Assembly (NCBI GenBank): GCA_964642165.1
Contig: CAZXOC010000211.1
Span: 1 to 13,242 of the forward strand
DNA: 13,242 bases
DNA from: CAYRVX01 sp964642165
GTDB taxonomy: Bacteria; Planctomycetota; Phycisphaerae; SM23-33
Direction: 5' to 3'
The notes under the pieces are model-generated. The model saw nothing but the letters and a program-made list of their open reading frames with translations, was not told the origin of the DNA and made no database searches. This document shows positions 6,573-13,242 of this stretch, in pieces. The translations under genes and the position numbers were made by a program. The stretch's first letter is position 1. Every line of letters begins with the position of its first letter.

Positions 6573-8386
6573 GTGACAAGCGCAAGGCTATTAGTCGAGG
6601 GGCTGGAAGAGCGGATCCTCCTCCAGGCCGGGCCCGTGTCCATGGAGACGTACACGGTCCAGGTCCCATCGGGCGGCGGGACGCTCCCGGCCGGGTCGGA
6701 AGGCACGTACTCCCTGCCGCAGTTCGACGACCAGGGAGGGACCCGAACGCTCGCGGCGGTCACCTACCAGGTGGCCGGCTACTCGTGGGGAGGAATCAAC
6801 ATCCTCGACAACGAGTCGGCCTTCGCCGAGCAGGCCTGGGTGCGGGTCGGCGCGCTGATCAACGTGACGCCCTTGGGCGCCATCCAGGACGCCCCGGACG
6901 TCCAGCCCAGGCCGCCCCTCACGAGGAACCCCGCCGTCGGCACGCTGGCCATCGACGCGGACAACGAGNNNNNNNNNNNNNNNNNNNNNNNNNNNNNNNN
7001 NNNNNNNNNNNNNNNNNNNNNNNNNNNNNNNNNNNNNNNNNNNNNNNNNNNNNNNNNNNNNNNNNNNNCGACGACCTGTCGGGCTTCATCGGCACGGGGA
7101 CGATCGACTGGCACTACGAGGGCCTGTCCGGCGCGGACGGCAATGCCGGGACCGCCTCCACGCAAGCCCTGCTGATCCCGGCGGAGTTCAGCCTGGAGGC
7201 CACCGTCACCTACACCTGGATCGCCATGGAGATCTCCAAGGGCGTGGTGGCGCGCGAGGAACCAAGGGGAGACTTCAGCCCGCTGACCGTCGGCCCGGTG
7301 GTGTTCAACGCCCCGGGCACGGTCGGGGCGCGATTCGCCGGCACGATTACGTCCGCCAACCTGCAGACCAACCCGGTGGACAGCAACCTCTGGGGCCTGC
7401 CGGCGGACGACTACGGCGGCAAGCTGATCACCTTCGCCATCGTCCTCCAGAACCTCAACGGCGAGCCGGTCAGCAACGAGGGCGTCTTCGACGTCCGCGT
7501 GTGGGACACGATCCCCAAGGGCCTGTCCATCCCCACCACCGGACTGAACCTCTACGTCACCGACGGGACCGGCGCGGTCATCCCCTTCACCGACGGGGCC
7601 GGCGGGGCGTTCCAAGACGCCGACCTCTTCACGCCCGGGCTGGGCATCGAGCTGGTGGATCCCGGCCCGACGGCCGGCCTGGGCATGGGCGGGGCGCTCG
7701 ACCCCTACGACGCCAACAGCGGGCGCAACATCGCGGTGATCACGTACGACCTGCGGTTGAACCGCGGCCTGCCCGGCGGCTGGTTGATGATCAACACGGC
7801 GACGCTCTACCACGGCACGTGGGACGAAGGCCAGGCCGACCAGATCGAGCCGGACCTGAGAGACCCCGCACTGGTCCACACTTGGCTCCTTCCCCCTCCC
7901 CCGAATGGCCACCACTACTACGGCGGCACCGTCCGGGAGATCGAGTTCCCCAAGGTCCGTGTCTTCCAGCCGCTGTTCACGGGCACGGCCGAGCCGGGAA
8001 GCACGCTGCTGGTGGAGGTCTACGACCGCTACGGCAACCTGGTCGGCTCGGAGTCCACACTGGTCGACGCGGGGGGCAACTGGTCGACGAACTTCTTCAA
8101 CACATACGTCACGATCGATCCCTACACGATCATCCTGCGGCAGACGTACGCGGGGCACAGCCCGCTGTACGACGCGGGCTACAACCTGCGGATGTACTTC
8201 CAGCCGGCCATCATGGGCGGATCGTTCGCTTCCGAGCACCTCACGGTGGAGAACGTTCTCGGGAACCGGGCCGCGAGCCGCTCGCTCAACGCCCTCTACG
8301 CCGCCGGCGTGTACCCGCTGCTGCTGGGCTGGAACGCCTACGCCTTCGAGTTCCTGTCCGCCGCGCCCACGTCCGCCCAAAGGTGA
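6573..8386 (+). CDS. LEERILL (LEPR-xLL-type) surface protein with choice-of-anchor-E-like, DUF11-like and Ig-like domains; crosses an assembly gap
   Basis: Before the N run are 132 residues in one frame; after it are 438 residues in another, ending at TGA 8384-8386. The two parts belong together because the residues on both sides align with paralogues 1 and 2. The N-terminus lacks a hydrophobic signal peptide and carries LEERILLQAG at 11-20, matching the LEPR-xLL motif found at the start of large planctomycete surface proteins. Then come YSLPQFDD (46-53) and LDNES (78-82), the core shared with the PEP-CTERM paralogues. After the gap, DLSGFIG closes that domain. Next is a DUF11-like region with FAIVLQNLNGEPV and VWDTIPKGLSI, then an Ig-like strand set (GTAEPGSTLLVEVYD). 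There is no PEP-CTERM or other recognised C-terminal anchor. It lies between the two halves of an export cassette and is its likely cargo (inference). Expected full length is roughly 605-620 residues. Confidence 0.8.
6969..7068. other. Assembly gap (100 N) inside the LEERILL gene
   Basis: Exactly 100 N is the usual placeholder for a gap of unknown size. The coding frame differs on the two sides, so the true length should be 2 modulo 3 if the gene is intact. Alignment with the two PEP-CTERM paralogues suggests that about 37-47 codons are missing, that is about 110-140 bases, including the expected LNADF-type motif. Confidence 0.9.
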
Positions 8387-8405
8387 CGGACGGGAAGGTG
8401 ACGAC

Positions 8406-8422
8406 GCCGGGCGGAACCCGGC
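8406..8422 (+). terminator. Small GC hairpin after the LEERILL gene
   Basis: GCCGGG (8406-8411) pairs perfectly with CCCGGC (8417-8422) around CGGAA, 20 bases after the stop. There is no T tract, so full termination is doubtful. The 124-base spacer to the TolC gene contains no convincing promoter, which favours at least partial read-through. Confidence 0.3.
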
Positions 8423-8451
8423 ATGCGACATAACCGTTGTTGATGCGACAT
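8423..8451 (+). repeat. Short direct repeat ATGCGACAT
   Basis: The nine bases ATGCGACAT occur at 8423-8431 and again at 8443-8451, 20 bases apart, directly after the hairpin and before the TolC gene. The spacing near two helical turns could suit a regulator, but two copies of nine bases is slender evidence. Confidence 0.35.
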
Positions 8452-8510
8452 CCGGGCATCGGCCGGTGGGGCCGCTTCGGTTGCCCGCCAAGCTAAGGAG
8501 AGCCGAGAGA

Positions 8511-10352
8511 ATGAACCGCTTCTCGACCACACATGCGTACGCGCTGCTGCCACTGCTCGCGGCGGGCTGCCTGCTGCTGGCCTCGTGCGAGGCGTCCTTC
8601 GAGGAGCAGGACCGCACCTTCTGCCAGGCCATGCAGCATCGACTGTCCGGCGAGTTCCAGAAGCAGGTGACGCTGCTCTCGGAGGCCGAGAAGAAGCTCG
8701 CCGGCGCCGGGGAGGGCGTGGAGATCCCCGACGGCTTCCAGCCGTGGTGGAACCAGGAGGTCCAGACGAAGCTCTTCGAGGACTCCAAGCCCGCCAACCA
8801 GCCCCTCGACGACCTCCTCGCCCGCGCGCTGGTACGCTCCTCGCAGATCAAGGTCTTCGGCGACCTGCCGCTGATCCGCGAGACGGGCATCCAGGAGGCG
8901 CGCGGGGAGTTCGACACGCACCTGTTCGTCGACACGGCCTACGAGTACATCGACGAGCCGGTCGACACGACCCTGCGGACCGGCGGGCCGAAACGCTTCA
9001 AGCAGTGGCAGCACCGCCTGGAGGCCGGCCTGCGGAAGAAGCTCTACACGGGTGCCGACGTCACGCTGTCGCAGTGGCTCGCGCGAACCAGCAACAACTC
9101 CGTCTACTTCGACCCGGACCACCAGGCGTCGGCGGTCCTGTCCCTGACGGTGGTCCAGCCCCTGCTTCGCCTCGGGGGCGTCAAGTACAACCGCAGCCTC
9201 ATCCGCATCGCCAAGCTCGACAGCGAGATCGCCCGCAACGAGTTCATCCGCCAGGCGGAGTCGCACCTGCTCCAGATCGCCCGGGCGTACTGGAACCTGT
9301 ACCTCTCCCGCGCCCTGTGCGTCCAGAAGCGCAAGCTGCTCCAGGACACGGCCGCCGTCGCCGCGAAGCTCGAGAAGCGCCAGGACGAGGCCACCAAGGG
9401 CGACCTCATGCACGCCAAGGCCGTCCTGGGCAAACGCCGCGCCGAGCTCGTCCGCGCCGAGATGGCCGTCAAGAACACCGAGGATCGCATCAAGGCGCTG
9501 ATCAACGACCCGTCGCTGCTGCCCAGCGCGTCGACGGAGCTCGTGCCCGTCAACGCGCCGAGCCTCCGGGAGCTGAAGGTGGACATGAAGCAGGCCGCCG
9601 CCGCCGCCCTGGAGAACCGCCCCGAGATCCAGCAGGCCTTCCTTCAGCTTAAGACCGCCGCTATCCGCAAGAACATGTCCAAGAACGAGCTCCTGCCGCA
9701 GCTCGACCTGATCCTCCGGACCTCCATCGCCGGCATGGACAAGGCCGGACGCCTCACCGACGGCTGGGACAACATGTGGAGGGACGCCCATCCGGGCTTC
9801 CTGGTGGGGCTGCGGTTCGATTACCCCCTCGAGAACAACGCCGCCAAGGCGCGTCTGCGACGGCGGCGGATCGAGATCCGCCAGCAACTGGCCCAGATCC
9901 AGACGACCGTCGACACCGTGCTGCTGGAGGTGAAGATCTCGGCCCGCGAGGTGGCCACGAGCTACCGGGAGCTGCGGACGCGGTACGAGTCGCTCCTGGC
10001 GGCCCAGGAGGACCTGCGGATCCTCCAGAAACGGTGGGAGTCGAACCTCGGCGCGGGCACCAAGCCGGCGATCGGCTACCTGCAGCTCCTGATGGACTCC
10101 CAGGACCGTCTCGCCGAGGCACAGGAGACCTTCGCCCGCGATCTGGCGATCTACAACTTCGCGACGCTCAACCTCCAGCGCGCCCAGGGCACGCTGCTGA
10201 AGTACGAGGACCTGAGGGTCGTGCGGACCGAGGACGACAGCGGCCTGCCGAAACTGCACCTCCAGAAGGCCGCCGCGCCCCCGGTACCGGCGCCGACCCC
10301 GACCCCGGCCCCGGCCGCCGTGCCCGCCGGAAAGGGCCCCGCGAAGGGCTGA
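8511..10352 (+). CDS. TolC-family outer-membrane efflux lipoprotein
   Basis: 613 residues. ATG 8511 follows AAGGAG (8495-8500) and opens a lipoprotein signal peptide; the best lipobox is LASC with Cys26, and Cys20 (AAGC) is a weaker alternative. After a unique N-terminal stretch (about 27-90), two OEP-type repeats follow: PLDDLLARAL, QPLLRLGG and the long helices at about 235-340, then ENRPEIQQA, FDYPLENNAAKARL and the second helical hairpin at about 450-570. This is the order expected of a TolC-fold barrel and periplasmic tunnel. The last 30 or so residues form a Pro/Ala-rich tail (VPAPTPTPAPA) that may reach across the peptidoglycan. It would serve as the outer-membrane exit for the neighbouring adaptors. 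A long stem-loop lies between it and the adaptor gene downstream. Family firm; the substrate is inferred only from context. Confidence 0.93.
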   Translation: MNRFSTTHAYALLPLLAAGCLLLASCEASFEEQDRTFCQAMQHRLSGEFQKQVTLLSEAEKKLAGAGEGVEIPDGFQPWWNQEVQTKLFEDSKPANQPLDDLLARALVRSSQIKVFGDLPLIRETGIQEARGEFDTHLFVDTAYEYIDEPVDTTLRTGGPKRFKQWQHRLEAGLRKKLYTGADVTLSQWLARTSNNSVYFDPDHQASAVLSLTVVQPLLRLGGVKYNRSLIRIAKLDSEIARNEFIRQAESHLLQIARAYWNLYLSRALCVQKRKLLQDTAAVAAKLEKRQDEATKGDLMHAKAVLGKRRAELVRAEMAVKNTEDRIKALINDPSLLPSASTELVPVNAPSLRELKVDMKQAAAAALENRPEIQQAFLQLKTAAIRKNMSKNELLPQLDLILRTSIAGMDKAGRLTDGWDNMWRDAHPGFLVGLRFDYPLENNAAKARLRRRRIEIRQQLAQIQTTVDTVLLEVKISAREVATSYRELRTRYESLLAAQEDLRILQKRWESNLGAGTKPAIGYLQLLMDSQDRLAEAQETFARDLAIYNFATLNLQRAQGTLLKYEDLRVVRTEDDSGLPKLHLQKAAAPPVPAPTPTPAPAAVPAGKGPAKG

Positions 10353-10409
10353 GCAGACGAGACGGCCGGGCCGCCCTCCGGCGCGGCCGGGCCGACAACG
10401 ACGTACTCA

Positions 10410-10451
10410 CCTGAGAGTCTCCGGGGCGCCCGGAGGCTCTCAGGCGTTTCC
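10410..10451 (+). terminator. Long stem-loop between the TolC and adaptor genes
   Basis: Bases 10410-10425 pair with 10429-10444 over 16 positions, with a single G-U pair and a GCG loop; the stem starts CCTGAGAG and ends CTCTCAGG. Only a short CGTTTC follows, so termination may be partial. The adaptor gene starts just 42 bases later, with no room for an obvious promoter, so the element may tune the expression ratio or protect the upstream mRNA. Confidence 0.65.
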
Positions 10452-10486
10452 GGGCTCCGAGGCAAGGGGGACCAGGGAGACCTGCC

Positions 10487-11347
10487 GTGACAGCGACAGC
10501 CATCCGTGCGTTGTGCTTGGCCGCACTGGCCGGTGCGGCCGACCCGCCGGCCGACGACTCCGTCCGCCCGGTCAAGGCCACCACCGCCCCCAGCAAGGAC
10601 CTCACCCTCGCCTTCACGCGGCAGGGGCAGATCGCGCAGGTGCTCGTCCGCGAGGGCCAGCGCGTCCGGGCGGGGCAGGTCCTCGCCCGGCTCGAAGACT
10701 CCGTCGAGCGAATGCAGGTGTCCCTCCTGAAGGCCAAGGCCGACGACACCACCGCCGTCCGGGCCGCGGAGGTCCAGCTCGTCCGCGCCAAGCGCATCCT
10801 CAAGCGCGTGCAGAAGGCCTACGACGAACAGGCCGCCGCCGAATCGGAGCTGGAGGAGGCGCGGACCGCCGAGGCACTGGCCGAACTGGCCCTCCAGCAG
10901 GCCCGCCTGGACCACCAGCTCGACCAGGTCAAGCACCAGGAGGCGCGGCTCGCCCTGGATCGGATGCGACTTCTCAGCCCCGCCGACGCGGAGGTCGAGC
11001 AGGTCCCCGTCGAGACGGGCGAGGCCGTCGATGCCCTCGCCCCCGTGCTTCGCCTCGTGCAGACCGACCCGCTCTGGATCGACGCGCCCGTGCCGCTGGC
11101 GCTGGCGCGGAAGCTGGCCCCCGGCGACGCCGCGGCCGTTCGCTTCGCCAGCGACGGCGCCGACGCCGGCGGAAAGGTCATCCGCGTTCGCCGCGTGGCC
11201 GACGCCGCGAGCATGACGCTCGAGGTCCGCGTCGAGCTGCCCAATCCCGCCCGCCGGCCCGCCGGGGAGCAGGTCACCGTGCGCTTCGCGGCTCGGCCCG
11301 GGGCGAGCCGCGCCGCGCCCGGCGCGAAGAAGAAGACTCCCGGCTGA
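10487..11347 (+). CDS. HlyD/RND-type periplasmic adaptor (membrane-fusion) protein, short form
   Basis: 286 residues from GTG 10487, supported by AGGGAGA six bases upstream. The N-terminus is a short, weakly hydrophobic export signal (IRALCLAALAGAA, cut near residue 18). The first lipoyl half lies at about 43-70 (VREGQRVRAGQVLARLED), a coiled-coil hairpin at about 73-155 full of Ala, Glu, Leu and Arg, and the second half at about 163-195 (PVETGEAVDALAPVL). A beta-barrel region follows to about 268, and then a basic tail (GAKKKTPG). It is shorter than usual RND adaptors because it lacks a clear membrane-proximal domain. Its place directly after a TolC gene fits an adaptor-outer-membrane pair. 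No RND or ABC pump gene adjoins it, so its inner-membrane partner may be the M50/HlyD fusion upstream (inference). Confidence 0.85.
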   Translation: MTATAIRALCLAALAGAADPPADDSVRPVKATTAPSKDLTLAFTRQGQIAQVLVREGQRVRAGQVLARLEDSVERMQVSLLKAKADDTTAVRAAEVQLVRAKRILKRVQKAYDEQAAAESELEEARTAEALAELALQQARLDHQLDQVKHQEARLALDRMRLLSPADAEVEQVPVETGEAVDALAPVLRLVQTDPLWIDAPVPLALARKLAPGDAAAVRFASDGADAGGKVIRVRRVADAASMTLEVRVELPNPARRPAGEQVTVRFAARPGASRAAPGAKKKTPG

Positions 11348-11505
11348 CGCGCCGGGCCCTCGGCGACCTGCCCACCTCTCCGGCTCCGCGCCCGCGCCGG
11401 TGCGTTTAAGGACTCGGATCGGCGAGGTGTCGCCGCCTTCGCGCCCGCACCGGGCCCGTCGTGGGATCGACGCCCCGCCACAGGACGCAGGAAGGGATCC
11501 GCAAC

Positions 11506-13116
11506 ATGAAGCACATCGCCCTGTGCGTCGCGTGCCTGGGGCTCGTGGCCGCCGCCCTGCCCGGCCCCGCCGCGGCCGACGAGATGGACGACCTGGCCCG
11601 GAAGCTCAACGTTCGCGCCCGCTTCCACGGCTACAAGCCCAAGTTCCACTACACGCAGAAGACGTTCCTCTTCGAGCAGGCGCGCGGCTTCCACAAGCGG
11701 ACCTGGCGCATCGTCATGGACGGCGAGCGGTACGTTGCCCTGATCCCCGACGACCACGTCCAGCTCCTCGCCTTCACACCCGGCACGGCCGAGACCAATC
11801 TGCGCCTGCGCGCGGGGCGATATCACTGGGACAACCTCCGCGGGCCCACGGTGCCGACGCAGGCCTTCATCGCCCGCAAGGTCACCTACACCTCGCGCGG
11901 CAGCAGCAACATCGCCCAGACCGACCACTTCCGCGAGGGCGGGCCCCGGCTCATCCTCGTCCGCGCGCTGGAGTCGCGCGGCGTCCAGGTCCTCAAACGC
12001 TACATCTTCCGCGTGCACGAGGTCTTCGGCTACATGGTCGACGGCAGGACCACCGTGCGGTTCAAGAAGCCCCCCGAGAAGCGAGAGGCCCTCACCGGCG
12101 TCTTCTGCCCCAACAGCTACATCCCCTGGTCGACGCGATGGGTCTACGACCGCACGGTCTACTGCCCCGGCAGCGGCTACGCGGGCTATCTCGGCTGGGT
12201 CAACAACACCCTCGCGTTCGCCCGGGCCGGGCGCAACCGCAAGATGTTCACGTGGCGCGACGCCGGGTTCATCGTCTTCCTCGACGGCGAGATGGGCTGG
12301 AGCCCCTGCCGCACCCGCCAGGACGGCCAGGGCGACGCCCAGATGACCCTCGACCCCCTGCGCAACCACGTCCACGTCACCATTCCCCTGGCCGACGAGC
12401 TGCCCCAGAACGAGGCCAAATGGGAGACCTACGAGGCCACCCACCGCCTCTTCGCCGTGCCCCCCGAGATCACGAAGCACCTCTGGGACAGCGCGAAGCT
12501 CATCGACGTCGGCTCCAAGGGCCTGGTCCTGTCGGTCGGCAAGACGGAGGACTTCGAGGCCCAACCCGTGTCCCTCGCCGAGCCGATCCGCGGGCTCGCC
12601 TGGACCGACGAGCCCCCGGCGCTCACCGAGGAGGTCGCCCACTCCGGCAAGAAGGCCCTGTTCATCGGCGGCTCGTGGACGACCAACGACCCGGTGATCA
12701 CCGTCCAGCCCGACACGCCGCCCGTGCCGCTCCGGCCGCACGCGAAGTACCTCCTGGAGGCCTGGTTCAAGGTCGAGAACATGACCGCCGGCGAGCGGAA
12801 GAGCTACCGCACGAAGTACGACCTCATGGCCGAGCGGATCAAGGCACGCGACAAGGAGGCCGAGGTCCCCCGTTACATCGAGCCCAAGAGCTACGCCGAG
12901 GCCTACGTGACGGGCAACCTGTACGAGTGGTCGGCCAAGGAAGCCCGCTGGACGACCCGCCAGCGGACCACCGTCGCGCGCGGCGGCACGACCGACTGGC
13001 AGAAGGTCACCCTGGAGTTCAAGACCGGCGCGTGGGACCCGTTCATCCAGATCGCCTTCGTGTGCGACTCCGGCCGGGCGTTCCTGGACGACCTGACGCT
13101 CAAGCGCATCGAATGA
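11506..13116 (+). CDS. Secreted protein of unknown function with C-terminal carbohydrate-binding-like sandwich
   Basis: 536 residues. ATG 11506 follows AGGAAGGG (11489-11496) and gives a clear signal peptide (KHIALCVACLGLVAAALPG, cut after Ala24); an in-frame GTG at 11461 would bury this signal. I do not recognise residues about 25-355: aromatic- and Arg-rich beta strands with scattered Cys (VFCPNSY, VYCPGSGY, SPCRTR) and no obvious catalytic motif. Residues about 359-536 look like a jelly-roll of the CBM4/9 kind: HSGKKAL, a strand with YLLEAWFKVEN, then TDWQKVTLEF and the closing FLDDLTLKRIE. A charged helical insert (about 425-455) interrupts that domain. A polysaccharide-binding or degrading role in the periplasm or outside is possible but unproven. 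The 158-base spacer after the adaptor gene shows no clear promoter, so it may be cotranscribed with it. Confidence 0.8.
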   Translation: MKHIALCVACLGLVAAALPGPAAADEMDDLARKLNVRARFHGYKPKFHYTQKTFLFEQARGFHKRTWRIVMDGERYVALIPDDHVQLLAFTPGTAETNLRLRAGRYHWDNLRGPTVPTQAFIARKVTYTSRGSSNIAQTDHFREGGPRLILVRALESRGVQVLKRYIFRVHEVFGYMVDGRTTVRFKKPPEKREALTGVFCPNSYIPWSTRWVYDRTVYCPGSGYAGYLGWVNNTLAFARAGRNRKMFTWRDAGFIVFLDGEMGWSPCRTRQDGQGDAQMTLDPLRNHVHVTIPLADELPQNEAKWETYEATHRLFAVPPEITKHLWDSAKLIDVGSKGLVLSVGKTEDFEAQPVSLAEPIRGLAWTDEPPALTEEVAHSGKKALFIGGSWTTNDPVITVQPDTPPVPLRPHAKYLLEAWFKVENMTAGERKSYRTKYDLMAERIKARDKEAEVPRYIEPKSYAEAYVTGNLYEWSAKEARWTTRQRTTVARGGTTDWQKVTLEFKTGAWDPFIQIAFVCDSGRAFLDDLTLKRIE

Positions 13117-13143
13117 CCCCGCCCCGCAAGTTCGCGCAGCGGC

Positions 13144-13172
13144 TTGACAGCATCCGGCTGCCGTGGTAGGTT
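13144..13172 (+). promoter_or_regulatory. Promoter of the tRNA-Gly gene
   Basis: A perfect TTGACA (13144-13149) is followed after 17 bases by TAGGTT (13167-13172). The predicted start is about 7-9 bases before the mature tRNA, as is usual for tRNA genes. It lies 27 bases after the stop of the preceding gene. Confidence 0.7.
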
Positions 13173-13187
13173 GACCCTCGATCCGAC

Positions 13188-13242
<55 letters not shown>

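Noticed and set aside
6383..6968. Frame that continues the post-gap coding region upstream of the gap
   Set aside because: Before the gap this frame gives low-complexity Arg/Gly/Pro protein, whereas the other frame gives the LEERILL and FDD motifs; the apparent continuity is an artefact of the arbitrary 100 N.
6779..8935. Minus-strand open frame reading through the N run
   Set aside because: It stays open partly because N codons cannot be stops; the + strand carries recognisable surface-protein and TolC sequence here.
11348..11505. Promoter or terminator between the adaptor and the secreted-protein gene
   Set aside because: Only a 5-bp stem (CGCCG 11350-11354 with CGGCG 11361-11365) and no paired -35/-10 boxes were found.

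Overview
The window is very GC-rich (roughly 70% by eye), and every recognisable gene lies on the + strand. A run of 100 N at 6969-7068 marks a scaffold gap of unknown true length, so this is probably a draft genome or metagenome contig. Three things point to a Gram-negative, planctomycete-type bacterium, possibly of the Phycisphaerae (inference, no rRNA or marker gene seen): PEP-CTERM surface proteins, an N-terminal LEERILL motif of the LEPR-xLL type, and the pairing of a GAF-HlyD protein with a PqqD-M50-HlyD protein.

Layout. Positions 1-4022 hold two membrane proteins that look like one unit: a GAF-domain/HlyD adaptor (5' end outside the window) and a PqqD-like/M50 zinc metalloprotease/HlyD-like fusion. 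Positions 4100-8386 hold three secreted paralogues sharing a beta-rich domain that resembles the 'choice-of-anchor E' type. The first two (4251-5009, 5277-6185) have a signal peptide and a C-terminal PEP-CTERM anchor. The third (6573-8386, interrupted by the N run) has neither; it starts with the LEERILL motif and continues into DUF11-like and Ig-like extracellular domains. Positions 8511-11347 hold a TolC-family outer-membrane lipoprotein and a short HlyD/RND-type periplasmic adaptor, separated by a 16-bp stem-loop. Positions 11506-13116 encode a secreted protein of unknown function with a C-terminal carbohydrate-binding-like sandwich. The window ends inside a tRNA-Gly(CCC) gene with its own sigma70-like promoter.

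How the parts may work together (inference). The inner-membrane M50/HlyD fusion, the GAF-controlled adaptor, the periplasmic adaptor and the TolC lipoprotein together have the adaptor and outer-membrane parts of a tripartite exporter, but no ABC or RND energising pump is visible. The LEERILL protein lies between the two halves and is the natural candidate cargo, perhaps recognised through the PqqD-like domain and trimmed by the M50 protease. Its two paralogues would instead use Sec plus exosortase sorting, so one domain family appears to be displayed by two routes from one locus.

Regulatory structure is visible around the surface-protein genes: two promoter candidates, a pair of palindromes two helical turns apart, leader hairpins and a good intrinsic terminator at 6240-6274.
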